A DNA stretch of 64,000 bases from Candidatus Kaistia colombiensis (GCA_029203105.1 CP119318.1:1502501-1566500), one strand, 5' to 3'; positions 51,227 through 60,957 are shown, numbered from the stretch's first letter. Notes: a model not told the origin generated them from the letters alone. Numbers and translations are program-made.

Positions 51227-52660
51227 ATGGCGTCGTCGACGACTGGAAAGCTGTCTCTCGGGGCATTGACCGCCATGGTGGTCGGCTCGATGGTCGGGGC
51301 GGGCATCTTCAACCTGCCCGGACGGTTTGGTGCGGCCACCGGCCCGTTTGGCGCGATCATCGCCTGGGCGATCGCCGGTACTGGCATGTACATGCTGGCG
51401 CGCGTGTTCCAGGCGCTCGCCGAGAAGCGGCCGGACATCGATTCCGGCGTGTTCGCCTATGCCAAGGCCGGCTTCGGCGACTACATGGGCTTCCTGTCGG
51501 CCTTCGGCTACTGGCTCGGCAGCTGTCTCGGCAACGTCTTCTACTGGGTGCTGATCGGCTCGACGCTCGGCCGCTTCTTCCCCGAGATCTTCGGCGACGG
51601 AAGTTCGCCGACCGCGATCATCGTGTCTCTGATCGGTGTCTGGCTGTTCCACTTCTTGATCCTGCGCGGCGTCGAGCAGGCAGCCCTCATCAACACCGTC
51701 GTCACCATCGCGAAGATCGTGCCGATCCTCGTCGCGATCCTCCTCTTCATCTTCGCGTTCAACTACCACCAGTTCTCCGAGAACTTCTTCGGCGGCGTCG
51801 GCATGCCGGAGAAGACGCTGGTCGCCCAGGTGCGCGACACGATGCTGATCACCGTGTTCGTCTTCCTCGGCATCGAAGGCGCCAGCGTCTATTCGCGCTT
51901 CGCCAAGACGCGCGCTGATGTCGGCACCGCGACCATCCTGGGTTTTGTCGGCGTGACCGGCCTGATGGTCGCCGTCACGCTGCTGCCCTACGCCGCCATG
52001 CCGCGCGCGACGATCGCCGGCGTCGGCAATCCGTCGCTCGCCGGTGTGCTCGAACTGGTCGTCGGCCATTGGGGCGCCGTGTTTATCTCGATCGGCGTGC
52101 TCATCTCGGTGCTCGGCGCGTATCTCGCCTGGTCGCTGATCTGCGCCGAGGTGCTGTTCGCCGCCGCCAAGTCGAACGACATGCCACGGCTGTTCGCTGC
52201 CCAGAACGGCAACCGCGTTCCCGCCAACGCGCTGTGGCTCACCAATATCGTCGTGTCGCTGTTCATCATCTCGACCTACTGGTCGCGCGACGCGTTCAAC
52301 TTCATGCTCGACATGACCAGCGTCACGGCGCTGCTGCCCTACCTGCTGGTTGCCGGCTACGGCGTGCTGCTGGCGCGCAGCGGCAAGGGCTATGAGGCGA
52401 CGCCGAGCGAACGCCGTCGCGACCAGATCTTTGCCTGGATCGCCGTCATCTACACGCTGGTGATGTTCGTCGCAGCCGGCCTCAAATATGTGCTGCTGGT
52501 GGCCGTCCTGTTCGTGCCCGGCACCATTCTCTACGTCTGGGCCCGCCGCGAGCAGGGCGCGCGTCTCTTCACCAAGACGGAACTCATCGTCTTTGCCGTC
52601 ACGCTGGTGGCGGGTCTCATCGGGGCCTATGGCCTGCTGAGCGGCACCATCACACCTTGA
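51227..52660 (+). CDS. arcD: Arginine:ornithine antiporter, APC superfamily
   Basis: A 477-residue membrane protein with about 12-13 helices. The first helix carries the APC substrate-binding motif (VGSMVGAGIFNLPGRFGAATGPFG), and later SAFGYWLGSCLGNVFYWVLIGSTLGRFFPEIFG and YSRFAKTRADVGTATILGFVG fit the basic amino acid/polyamine antiporter group. The ATG has GGGAGGGG upstream. The adjacent arginine deiminase gene supports arginine import with export of citrulline or ornithine. The exact counter-substrate is not proven. Confidence 0.9.
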   Translation: MASSTTGKLSLGALTAMVVGSMVGAGIFNLPGRFGAATGPFGAIIAWAIAGTGMYMLARVFQALAEKRPDIDSGVFAYAKAGFGDYMGFLSAFGYWLGSCLGNVFYWVLIGSTLGRFFPEIFGDGSSPTAIIVSLIGVWLFHFLILRGVEQAALINTVVTIAKIVPILVAILLFIFAFNYHQFSENFFGGVGMPEKTLVAQVRDTMLITVFVFLGIEGASVYSRFAKTRADVGTATILGFVGVTGLMVAVTLLPYAAMPRATIAGVGNPSLAGVLELVVGHWGAVFISIGVLISVLGAYLAWSLICAEVLFAAAKSNDMPRLFAAQNGNRVPANALWLTNIVVSLFIISTYWSRDAFNFMLDMTSVTALLPYLLVAGYGVLLARSGKGYEATPSERRRDQIFAWIAVIYTLVMFVAAGLKYVLLVAVLFVPGTILYVWARREQGARLFTKTELIVFAVTLVAGLIGAYGLLSGTITP

Positions 52661-52678
52661 ATCGAAAGGTTGTCCATC

Positions 52679-53923
52679 ATGGCGAATGAAATCCCGTTCG
52701 GTGTCCATTCCGAAGTCGGCCAGCTCCGCAAGGTTCTCGTCTGCGCTCCCGGCCGCGCCCATCAGCGCCTGACGCCCAGCAATTGCGACGATCTGCTGTT
52801 CGATGACGTGCTCTGGGTCGACAACGCTAAGCGCGACCATTTTGACTTCATGACCAAGATGCGAGACCGCGGCGTCGAAGTCCTCGAGATGCACAATCTT
52901 CTGGCCGAGACCGTCGCGATTCCGGAAGCGAAGAAGTGGATCCTCGACAACCAGGTCGTGCCAAACCAGGTTGGCCTCGGCCTCGTCGACGAAGTGCGGT
53001 CCTATCTCGACGGACTGGCGCCGCGCGCGTTGGCCGAGACGCTGATAGGCGGGCTATCGACCGAGGAATTCCCGGAGACGCTGGGCGGCGAGATGATGGC
53101 GCTGGTGCGCGACGCGGCCGGCGCGAATGAATATCTCCTGCCGCCGTTGCCGAACACGCTCTATACCCGTGACACCAGCTGCTGGATCTATGGCGGCGTG
53201 ACGCTCAACGCGCTCTATTGGCCGGCACGGCACGAGGAGCCGATCCTCACCACCGCGATCTACAAATTCCATCCAGACTTCGCCGGCAAGGTGAATGTGT
53301 GGTGGGGCGATCCGACCGAGGACCACGGCCTTGCCACCTTCGAGGGCGGCGATGTCATGCCGATCGGCAAGGGAAACGTCCTGATTGGGATGAGCGAGCG
53401 CACCCCGCGCCAGGCGATCAGCCAGGTCGCGCAGGCCCTCTTCGATAAGGGCGCCGCGGAGCGTGTCATCGTGGCCGCCATGCCGAAGCTGCGCGCTGCC
53501 ATGCATCTCGACACCGTCTTCACCTTCGCCGACCGCGATTGCGTGCTGCTCTATCCCGATATCGTCAATTCGATCCAGGCCTTCTCCTATCGCCCGGATG
53601 GCAAAGGCGGCCTTGAGCTTTCCAAGGACAAGGGCACCTTCGTCGAGACGGTGCGGGACTCCCTCGGGCTGAAGAAGATGCGCGTCGTAGAGACCGGGGG
53701 CAACGCCTATATGCGCGAGCGGACGCAGTGGGATTCGGGCGCCAACCTCGTCTGCGCGTCGCCGGGCGTGGTGTTTGCCTACGACCGCAACACCTACACC
53801 AACACGCTGTTGCGCAAGGAAGGCATCGAGGTCGTCACCATCACCGGCGCCGAGCTCGGCCGTGGCCGCGGCGGCGGCCACTGCATGACCTGCCCGATCA
53901 CCCGCGACGCGGTCGACTACTAG
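52679..53923 (+). CDS. arcA: Arginine deiminase
   Basis: A 414-residue enzyme that converts arginine to citrulline and ammonia. It begins FGVHSEVGQLRKVLVCAPGRAHQRLTPSNCDDLLFDDVLW. Guanidino-binding and catalytic segments are TRDTSCWIYGG, TFEGGDVMPIG, MHLDTVFTF with the catalytic His, and the nucleophile Cys near residue 402 in GGGHCMTCPITRDAVDY. The ATG at 52679 was chosen; an in-frame TTG at 52670 is less likely. It follows arcD by 18 bases in an operon. Ornithine carbamoyltransferase and carbamate kinase, normally next to it, are absent here. Confidence 0.96.
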   Translation: MANEIPFGVHSEVGQLRKVLVCAPGRAHQRLTPSNCDDLLFDDVLWVDNAKRDHFDFMTKMRDRGVEVLEMHNLLAETVAIPEAKKWILDNQVVPNQVGLGLVDEVRSYLDGLAPRALAETLIGGLSTEEFPETLGGEMMALVRDAAGANEYLLPPLPNTLYTRDTSCWIYGGVTLNALYWPARHEEPILTTAIYKFHPDFAGKVNVWWGDPTEDHGLATFEGGDVMPIGKGNVLIGMSERTPRQAISQVAQALFDKGAAERVIVAAMPKLRAAMHLDTVFTFADRDCVLLYPDIVNSIQAFSYRPDGKGGLELSKDKGTFVETVRDSLGLKKMRVVETGGNAYMRERTQWDSGANLVCASPGVVFAYDRNTYTNTLLRKEGIEVVTITGAELGRGRGGGHCMTCPITRDAVDY

Positions 53924-54128
53924 GTCCAGCCTCCGCCCTCCGGACCCTGAAGCGAAATAAATGGCCTGCCTGCGAGGGCGGGCCCTATTCGTCGGCCCGT
54001 CTGGTGATGTCGGAGCGAGTGCTCGCAGCCCGGTTGCGCGATCCGGCAATGTCGCGCATTGATGGCTCCCTCGAGACGCGCGCTCGCGCGTCCTGGCTGC
54101 TCCCACGAACCGGGAAGATATCCGCACG

Positions 54129-55607
54129 ATGCGTTGGTTCCTGCGCAATCTGAAGCGAGCGATCGTGCTCGTCGTCATTGTCCTGCTGACGCTGCTTGCG
54201 GCGCGCATCTATGAGACGCAGCGCGGCCTGCCGCTGGCGCTGTGGCACACCCATGTGCCGCACGAGCTGACCGCGAAGCAGATGGATAAGGCTGCCTGGC
54301 CCGAATACGTCCAGGCGGAGACGGCGATCTTTGACGATATCCGTACCGCGGTGACCGCCAAGCTGGCTCCCGACCAGAAGGTGGCGTCGAACCGCTATTT
54401 CGAAGGCAGTCCCGTCGATCCCGCCACCTTCGCGCAGGATTGGAACCGCTCGGTCATCCTGAGGCCGGATGGCGCGCCCGTCGGCGCCGTCGTCCTGCTG
54501 CATGGCCTGACGGACTCGCCCTACAGCCTCCGCCATATCGCCGAGCGCTATCGCGATCGCGGCTTCGTCGCCGTCATCATCCGGCTGCCGGGGCACGGCA
54601 CCGTTCCGGCCGGCCTGACCCACGTCGACTGGGAAGACTGGATGGCGGCGACCCGGCTCGCGATCCGCGAGGCCACGCGCCTGAGTGGCCCGCAGGCGCC
54701 GTTGCATCTCGTCGGCTATTCGAATGGCGGCGCCCTGGCGCTGATGTATGCGCTCGACGCCATCGAGGATCGATCGCTGGCCCGTCCCGACAAGCTGGTG
54801 CTGCTCTCGCCGATGGTTGGCGTCACCCGGTTCGCGCGTTTCGCCGGGCTTGCCGGCATTCCCGCCATTCTCCCCGCCTTTGCCAAGGCGGCCTGGCTCG
54901 GCGTGATGCCGGAGTTCAATCCGTTCAAGTACAATTCGTTTCCGGTCAACGCGGCGCGCCAGTCGCATCTGCTGTCGTCGACGCTGCAGGACCGGATCGC
55001 GCGGATGTCGCGCGAGGGCAGGCTCGACCGGCTGGCGCCGGTTCTGACCTTCCAGTCCGTCGTCGACTTCACCGTCAGCACGCAGGCGATCGTCACGGCG
55101 CTCTATGATCAGCTGCCGGCCAATGGGAGCGAGCTGGTGCTGTTCGATATCAATCGCAACGCCAAGCTGGGTCCGTTGCTAAGCGCCTCGACCGATACCG
55201 TGCTGGCGCGCATCCTGCCTCCGGCGCAGCGGCGCTATCGGACGACGGTCGTGGCCAATGTGTCGCCGGATACCGGCGCCGTCGAGACGAGGACGGTCGA
55301 GCCGGGCCAGACCGCCGAACAGAGGCGAGGCCTCGGGCTGGACTATCCCGCCGACGTGTATTCGCTGTCGCATGTGGCGCTGCCGTTCCCGACCGATGAC
55401 GGCCTCTACGGCACGCATCCGAGCCCGGCGGATCACTTTGGCGTCCAGCTCGGTGCGATCGCCTCGCGCGGCGAGCGAGGCACGCTGATCGTCAATCTCG
55501 ACACACTGATGCGGATATCGTCGAACCCGTTCTTTCCCTATGTGATCGAACGGATCGAAGCGCTGATGCCGCCGGTGGCCGTCCCGGCTTCGACGCCATC
55601 GCCCTGA
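54129..55607 (+). CDS. Membrane-anchored alpha/beta hydrolase
   Basis: A 492-residue serine hydrolase. It has an N-terminal transmembrane helix (AIVLVVIVLLTLLAARIYE) that places the catalytic part in the periplasm. The lid and oxyanion region is GAVVLLHGLTDSPYSLRHIAERYRDRGFV, and the nucleophile is in HLVGYSNGGALALMYAL. The remaining triad members are probably the late Asp and His (TVSTQAIV..., PADHFGVQLG). Such proteins act as lipases, esterases or acyltransferases on envelope lipids. The 205-base gap before it holds no gene. It is convergent with gltS, 17 bases apart. Confidence 0.82.
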   Translation: MRWFLRNLKRAIVLVVIVLLTLLAARIYETQRGLPLALWHTHVPHELTAKQMDKAAWPEYVQAETAIFDDIRTAVTAKLAPDQKVASNRYFEGSPVDPATFAQDWNRSVILRPDGAPVGAVVLLHGLTDSPYSLRHIAERYRDRGFVAVIIRLPGHGTVPAGLTHVDWEDWMAATRLAIREATRLSGPQAPLHLVGYSNGGALALMYALDAIEDRSLARPDKLVLLSPMVGVTRFARFAGLAGIPAILPAFAKAAWLGVMPEFNPFKYNSFPVNAARQSHLLSSTLQDRIARMSREGRLDRLAPVLTFQSVVDFTVSTQAIVTALYDQLPANGSELVLFDINRNAKLGPLLSASTDTVLARILPPAQRRYRTTVVANVSPDTGAVETRTVEPGQTAEQRRGLGLDYPADVYSLSHVALPFPTDDGLYGTHPSPADHFGVQLGAIASRGERGTLIVNLDTLMRISSNPFFPYVIERIEALMPPVAVPASTPSP

Positions 55608-55624
55608 AGGGCTCGGGATGATCC

Positions 55625-56830
55625 TCAGCGGAGGAAGAACCCGATGACGAAGGCGTTGGCGATGTCGATGAAGAAGGCCGAGACCAGTGGCAGGATGATG
55701 AAGGCCATCGGCGCCGCGCCATGCACCTTGGTGACGGCCGTCATGTTGGCGATCGCGGTCGGCGTCGCGCCGAGGCTGATGCCGCTGAACCCGGCCGAGA
55801 TCACCGCCGCCTCATAGTTGCGCCCCATGGCCGGGAAGACGACGAACAGCATGTAGAGCACGGCGGCGAGGGTCTGGATGCCGAGGACGAGAACCAGCGA
55901 TGGTCCAAGATCGCCCAGAGTCCAGAGCTGCATGCTCATCAGCGACATGGCCAGGAAGATGCTCAGCGACAGGTCGGAAATCAGCGCCAGCGAGCGGGTG
56001 CGGGTCGGCCAGTGTATCTGCGGCAGGGCCCGCGGGGCGATGTTGGTCAGGGCGATTGCCGCCAGCAGGCAGGCAACGAAGAGCGGCAGGCGGATGCCGA
56101 GCTCGACGAAGATCTCATCGAGGGCATAGCCGATCAGAATCGCGACGTTCAACACGAGCAGCGTTCGCAGCAGGCTGATGTGGTTGAGATCGTCCGTATC
56201 GGCAGGGCTGCTGCTCTTTGGCAGGCCGATCAGCGGTCGGCTTCCCGAGGGGCCGCTCAGATTGTAGCGGGCAATCAGCAGCCTGGCCACCGGGCCGCCG
56301 ACGAGACTGGCGACGACCAGGCCAAGCGTCGCGGCGGCGATGCCGACTTCCAGAGCGTTTTGGATGCCGAACTGCTTGGCGATGATCGGGGCCCAGGCGA
56401 TCGTCGTGCCATGTCCGCCGATCAGCGATGCGGAGCCGAGCAGCACGGTTATCCCTTCGGGCAGGCCGAGGAGCGCCGCGCTTCCCGCCGCGATCAGGTT
56501 CTGAATCACCAGGAACGCCAGGGTCAGCCCCAGGAGGATCAGCAGCGGCTTGCCGCCGGAGAGCAGGTCTTCCAGCCTGGCATTCAGTCCGATGCCGGTG
56601 AAGAAATAGAGCAGGAGCAGGTCACGGGCGCTCAGATCGAAGGCTATGGAAACATCGAGGACCTCATGGGCGCAGAGCGTGACGAGCGCCGCGAGCAAGC
56701 CGCCGGTCACGGCTTCCGGAATGTTCCAGTGCCGGAGCAGCGCGATGCGGCTGTTGAGCCCCGTGCCGACGAAGAAGACGACGATAGCAATGGTCAAACT
56801 CAGAAATCCGGGCACGGAAACGGTCGTCAC
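55625..56830 (-). CDS. gltS: Sodium/glutamate symporter
   Basis: A 401-residue GltS family protein with two inverted halves of about six helices. The Na+/substrate regions are visible as LLYFFTGIGLNARLEDLLSGG and GSASLIGGHGTTIAWAPIIAKQFG, and in the C-terminal half PAMGRNYEAAVISAGFSGISLGATPTAIANMTAV. It imports glutamate with sodium. The start is a GTG. It is the third gene of a minus-strand unit with patatin and GntP genes, 59 bases after the latter. Confidence 0.93.
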   Translation of the reverse strand: MTTVSVPGFLSLTIAIVVFFVGTGLNSRIALLRHWNIPEAVTGGLLAALVTLCAHEVLDVSIAFDLSARDLLLLYFFTGIGLNARLEDLLSGGKPLLILLGLTLAFLVIQNLIAAGSAALLGLPEGITVLLGSASLIGGHGTTIAWAPIIAKQFGIQNALEVGIAAATLGLVVASLVGGPVARLLIARYNLSGPSGSRPLIGLPKSSSPADTDDLNHISLLRTLLVLNVAILIGYALDEIFVELGIRLPLFVACLLAAIALTNIAPRALPQIHWPTRTRSLALISDLSLSIFLAMSLMSMQLWTLGDLGPSLVLVLGIQTLAAVLYMLFVVFPAMGRNYEAAVISAGFSGISLGATPTAIANMTAVTKVHGAAPMAFIILPLVSAFFIDIANAFVIGFFLR

Positions 56831-56889
56831 GAGGCAAACACCTGTTCTGCTGAGCCGTGCGTGGGCTCATGGTCGATCCTCGACGGTGT

Positions 56890-58332
56890 TCAGAACGATC
56901 CGAAGGTGGACCCGAGTAGAATCACTGCCGCCAGCGCGATAAGTGCCCCGACGATACCGACCATGACAATGTCGAAATAGCTTTTGCCATGTGTTGAACC
57001 ACAAACGGCAAGCAAAGTGACGACGGCGCCGTTGTGCGGAAGGCTGTCGAGCGTACCGGCGCCGATGACGGCGACACGGTGGAGCAGGGCCGGGTCGATG
57101 CCCTGCTCGGCGGCGAGCTTCATGTAGGTTTCGCCGAGCGCATCGAGCGCGATCGTCAGGCCGCCCGAGGCGGAGCCGGTCAGCGCGGAAAGGATGTTGG
57201 TGGCGAAGGCGAGCGAGACCAGCGGGCCGCCATCGATCGAAAGCACCCAGTCGCGCACCAGGGCGAAGGCCGGCACGGCGGCGACCACGGCACCGAAGCC
57301 GACCAGGCTGGCGACGCTGAAGGCGGGCAGGACAGAGGCGTTGGCGCCGGCGTCGATGGTGGTGCGCAAGGTCGGCAGGCGGTGGCCGCTGATCGCGAGC
57401 AGCGTCAGGATGGCGGCCGATAGCGCGACGATCACCGACCAGACGCCACCGACGGCGGTGATCGAGGTCGAGCCCCAGGCAGGCTCCGCCAGATAGGCCG
57501 TGTCGAGGCGCGGCAGGACGACGAAACTCATCAGCAGATTGACGAGGATCACCACCACAAGGGGCAGGGCGGCGGCCCAGATGGGCGGCCTCTTGGGGCT
57601 CTGGGCGCCGTGCTTGATCTCGGCCGGGTCGAATTCATGGGCGACGGTCGCCCGTTCGCGGATCAGCGCGTCGTCGATGGCCACGTCGTCGGCGTCGCCG
57701 AACCCTTCGCCGGCGTTGCGGGCCCTGGCTTCCGCGCGGCCGAGCCACCAGAGGCCGAAGGCCAGCATGATCGCGGAGGCGATGATGCCGAGACCCGGCG
57801 CGGCAAACGGCGTCGTGCCGAAGAACGGCATCGGAATGGCGTTCTGGATCGCCGGGGTGCCGGGCAGCGCCGACATGGTGAAGGTCGAGGTGCCGAGCGC
57901 GATCGCCGCCGGCATCAGCCGGCGCGGTATGCCGGCCGCCCTGAACAGCGCGATCGCCATCGGCGCGAGCACGAAGAAGGCGACGAACAGGCTGACGCCG
58001 CCATAGGTGACGAGCGCGCCGGCCAGCACGACGGCGAGGACCGCCCGCCGCTCGCCGAGCTTCTCGACCATGGCGTTGGCGATGGTCGTGACCGAGCCGC
58101 TATCCTCCATCAGCTTGCCGAACAGGGCGCCGAGCAGGAAGATCGGGAAGAACTGCATCACGAACTGCGCCGCGCTCGCCATGAAGGTCTGCGTCCAGTG
58201 GGCGAGCAGCGGCTCGCCGGAAAAGAGCGCCGCGATCAGTGCGGCGATCGGCGCCAGGAGCAGGATGCTCCAGCCGCGAAAGGCCAGCCAGATCAGCAGG
58301 CCGAGTCCGAGAAGGATGCCGAAGAGCCCCAT
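56890..58332 (-). CDS. GntP family permease
   Basis: A 480-residue membrane protein with about 12 helices. Family features are FGILLGLGLLIWLAFRGWSILLLAPIAALIAALFSG at the N-terminus, FPIFLLGALFGKLMEDSGSVTTIANAMVEKLG, and GSASGGLTIALDALGETY with DSLPHNGAVVTLLAVCG near the C-terminus. GntP transporters take up gluconate or other hydroxy-acids with protons; these segments also resemble the citrate/3-hydroxybutyrate group. It lies three bases after the patatin gene and before gltS. The ATG has GGAG upstream. Confidence 0.92.
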   Translation of the reverse strand: MGLFGILLGLGLLIWLAFRGWSILLLAPIAALIAALFSGEPLLAHWTQTFMASAAQFVMQFFPIFLLGALFGKLMEDSGSVTTIANAMVEKLGERRAVLAVVLAGALVTYGGVSLFVAFFVLAPMAIALFRAAGIPRRLMPAAIALGTSTFTMSALPGTPAIQNAIPMPFFGTTPFAAPGLGIIASAIMLAFGLWWLGRAEARARNAGEGFGDADDVAIDDALIRERATVAHEFDPAEIKHGAQSPKRPPIWAAALPLVVVILVNLLMSFVVLPRLDTAYLAEPAWGSTSITAVGGVWSVIVALSAAILTLLAISGHRLPTLRTTIDAGANASVLPAFSVASLVGFGAVVAAVPAFALVRDWVLSIDGGPLVSLAFATNILSALTGSASGGLTIALDALGETYMKLAAEQGIDPALLHRVAVIGAGTLDSLPHNGAVVTLLAVCGSTHGKSYFDIVMVGIVGALIALAAVILLGSTFGSF

Positions 58333-58335
58333 GTT

Positions 58336-59388
58336 TCAGCACTCCGCCAGCAGAACATCGAGATCCGTCGACGAGCGCTGCCCGAGATCCTTGCCATGTT
58401 CGTCCAGGAACGCGCTCGCGGCGCGGTGTCCTTCCGCCCGCAACATCGAAAGAAACGCCCATTCGGCGTTCAGCTTCGACGAGGCGCTGAGCTCGACCAT
58501 CATCTCGGTCATGATCCGGTGGGTCCGCATCCCGGCCCAGCGCGCGCCTTCGCCGCTGCCGGGGTCGGCGACCTGGCGCAGCAGCGCGATCATCCGAAGT
58601 TCCTTCATCAGCGGGGCGTTGAAGGATATCTCGTTGAGGCGGTTCATGATTTCCGCGGCGGTCCTGGGCGTCGCCGGCCGTTCGCGCGGATTGATCTGCA
58701 CCAGGATCGTGTCGCTGGCGTCGCTCTCGCGCACGAGCGGCGTGATCGTCGGATTGCCGGCGAAGCCGCCGTCCCAATAGGGCACGCCGTCGATCTCGAC
58801 GGCCTGGAACATGGTCGGCAGGCAGGCGGAGGCGAGTAGCACGTCGGCTGTGATCTCGGGATTGCGGAAGATGCGGCCGCGGCCGGTGTGGACGTTGGTG
58901 GCCGTGATGAACAGCCGGACCGGCGAGCGCGCCAGTCGCTCGAAGTCGATCCTCTCGACCAGCAGCTCCCGCAGCGGATTCTTGCCACCCGGATTGAGAT
59001 CATAGGGCGAGAAGACGCGCGTCATCAGGTCAACGGCGACATAGGCGGGCGAATGGTCGAGCGTCCACCGGCCGAGCAGCACGTCGATCGGGCTGCGCCG
59101 GAACGGGCTGAAGCGGGCCGAATCGGCGACGGCGCGCCAGAAGGATTCGAGCGCGGCACGGGCTCCCTCGGCGCCGCCGGCCGCAAAGCCGTCCGCCAGC
59201 ACGGCCGCGTTCATGGCGCCGGCCGATGTGCCGGAAATGCCGTCGATTCTCAGGGAAGGCTCTTCCAGAAGCCGCTCTAGGACGCCCCAGGTGAACGCCC
59301 CGTGCGAGCCGCCGCCCTGCAGGGCGAGGTCCACCAGAAGCGGGGCAGAGGCTGAACGTCTCGGACGGCTCGATGACGTAGAGGGCAT
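58336..59388 (-). CDS. Patatin-like phospholipase
   Basis: A 350-residue cytoplasmic lipid acyl hydrolase. The oxyanion loop is LALQGGGSHGAFTWGVLERLL (GGGxxG), and the catalytic Ser is in GISGTSAGAMNAAVLADGF (GxSxG). The dyad Asp is in VPYWDGGFAGNPTI (DGG). The rest is helical with IQINPRE-type segments. This fold cleaves phospholipids, glycerides or polyhydroxybutyrate-like polymers. The ATG at 59388 is a probable start; an in-frame GTG at 59400 is an alternative. It heads the operon with GntP and GltS and is divergent from the AraC regulator. Confidence 0.9.
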   Translation of the reverse strand: MPSTSSSRPRRSASAPLLVDLALQGGGSHGAFTWGVLERLLEEPSLRIDGISGTSAGAMNAAVLADGFAAGGAEGARAALESFWRAVADSARFSPFRRSPIDVLLGRWTLDHSPAYVAVDLMTRVFSPYDLNPGGKNPLRELLVERIDFERLARSPVRLFITATNVHTGRGRIFRNPEITADVLLASACLPTMFQAVEIDGVPYWDGGFAGNPTITPLVRESDASDTILVQINPRERPATPRTAAEIMNRLNEISFNAPLMKELRMIALLRQVADPGSGEGARWAGMRTHRIMTEMMVELSASSKLNAEWAFLSMLRAEGHRAASAFLDEHGKDLGQRSSTDLDVLLAEC

Positions 59389-59571
59389 CTCTTGGCTCAC
59401 GATGATGAAGGGAGGATGAAACCGAATCTCGAAAAGGCCTGCTACCCCATTCCCTAACGGCATTGCTGCATTGCGATATTGATCTACATCATTTGTCACA
59501 CGCAACCCGTACTGGTAAATATATGGCCTGCCCCCCTGCGGCAGGTTCACGCTTGGAGTCGACGGGGTCGC

Positions 59572-60642
59572 ATGAGAAGTGTTCCGGAACCGGCGGCCGC
59601 GCTACCTGCCGAAGCTCTCCCTGTGTTGGTTCAGCCGATCGATTTCAGCACCCGGGCACTGCTGCCCCGCAGCCAGTTCGAGGCGTGGCGCCATTTGATG
59701 TCGCCGGTGATCGATTTCGACATTCCGGACGGCCGCGACGGCGGCTTCGCCGCCGAGCAGAAGGTTTTCGACGTCGGCGGCTTTGCCCTTACGCGCGCCC
59801 GGATGCCTGCCGACGGGCGGATGCGGGTCTGGCAGCACGTCAAGAAGAACCCGCTCGATCATTGGTGCTTTGTGCTGGTGAATGACGGCACGGGGCCGCC
59901 GGTGCCGGGCAATCGTCCGGAGTCCCGGCAGCTCTTCTTCCGCTCGCTGGCCGAGCGGTTCGACGGGGCGGCCAACGATACGAGCGTGCTGACACTTTAT
60001 GCGCCGCGTGAACTGTTCGGCGAGGGGCTGAGTTCGATCGATCGCGGCGCGGGCACTGTTGCCGATCTCGGCCTCGGGGCCTTGCTCGGCGACTATTTCC
60101 TGAATCTCGAGAAGCGCTTGCCCAACATCCCCGTCGCGGACCTGCCCCATGTTGTCGAGGCGACGCGCGCGATGATCGCCGCCTGCATCCGGCCTTCGGC
60201 GGACAGGTTCGAGGTCGCCCATGACGCGATCGTCGCGACGCTGATGGAGCGCGCGCGCGTCGTCATCCGGCAGAATCTGCGCTCGGTCACCTTTGGCCCG
60301 GACAAGCTCGCCCAGGCGCTCGGCGTCTCGCGCTCGAAGCTCTACCGGATGTTCGAGCCCTATGGCGGGGTCGCCCGCTATGTCCATCGCCAGCGGTTGC
60401 TGGCGGCGCACGCGGCGCTCTCCGATGCGGCCAACAAGACGCCGATCATCCAGATCGCCGAAGGCTTCGACTTCAGCGACCCATCCGGCTTCAGCCGCGC
60501 CTTCAAGCAGGAGTTCGGCCACAGCCCCCGCGATGCCCGCCTCGCCGCCACGGTCGGCGCGCCGGTCCCGTCCGCCATCCGGCGCCTGAGCGGCATGGGT
60601 GGTGCCGATTTCGGCGAGGTGCTGCGGCGACTCTGCGCGTGA
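59572..60642 (+). CDS. AraC family transcriptional regulator
   Basis: A 356-residue regulator. The N-terminal two-thirds form a sensing domain (AraC_binding_2 type), with FDVGGFALTRARMPADGRMRVWQHVKKNPLDHW. The C-terminal HTH_18 covers about residues 235-335: LAQALGVSRSKLYRMFEPYGGVARYVHRQRLLAAHAAL for the first helix-turn-helix and IAEGFDFSDPSGFSRAFKQEFGHSPRDARLAA for the second. The ATG at 59572 was chosen. It is divergent from the patatin-GntP-GltS operon, 183 bases away, and is the natural candidate to control it. The inducer is unknown. Confidence 0.9.
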   Translation: MRSVPEPAAALPAEALPVLVQPIDFSTRALLPRSQFEAWRHLMSPVIDFDIPDGRDGGFAAEQKVFDVGGFALTRARMPADGRMRVWQHVKKNPLDHWCFVLVNDGTGPPVPGNRPESRQLFFRSLAERFDGAANDTSVLTLYAPRELFGEGLSSIDRGAGTVADLGLGALLGDYFLNLEKRLPNIPVADLPHVVEATRAMIAACIRPSADRFEVAHDAIVATLMERARVVIRQNLRSVTFGPDKLAQALGVSRSKLYRMFEPYGGVARYVHRQRLLAAHAALSDAANKTPIIQIAEGFDFSDPSGFSRAFKQEFGHSPRDARLAATVGAPVPSAIRRLSGMGGADFGEVLRRLCA

Positions 60643-60957
60643 GAAGTGGCGCTGCGAGGATGCCGCGTCGCACCAATTGAGTGGCCGTTTGGGATGCGAT
60701 GCACAGAAGCGGGACGCCGGGCTCATCACTTTGACCGGCCGAGCGGTTAGCTTCCGCGGCGTGAGTCCTGAGGATGTCAGGCTGGCGAAAGGTCTGGTTG
60801 CGGTGAGAGTTCCACTCTTGACTGCTCTCGGGTCTCGCTTCAGACAAGAGTTCATGGTGCGCGCAGAAAGCGTGCGGGTTTCGGGTGATGCGTGGCTGAG
60901 AGGTGCGATCCCACCCGAGCCATCGTCGTCCGGACATTCTGGTTCGGGGGAATTTTC
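60643..60957. other. Non-coding stretch upstream of the RND operon
   Basis: A 315-base gap between the AraC gene and the adaptor gene. It contains a TTGACT at about 60820 and a TTGACC at about 60730 that could serve as -35 boxes, but no clear -10 partners. There is no inverted repeat of the TetR-operator kind and no adjacent regulator gene. No ORF with a good ribosome site is supported. Confidence 0.4.

Noticed and set aside
53963..53984. Hairpin GGCCTGCC / GGCGGGCC after arcA as a terminator
   Set aside because: The stem is eight bases with one G-T pair and no T-run follows, so it is not strong enough to list.
59389..59571. Upstream extension of the AraC gene to 59479
   Set aside because: The extra codons read MIYIICHTQPVLVN without a ribosome site and lie in the divergent promoter gap. 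The ATG at 59572 fits the family length better.
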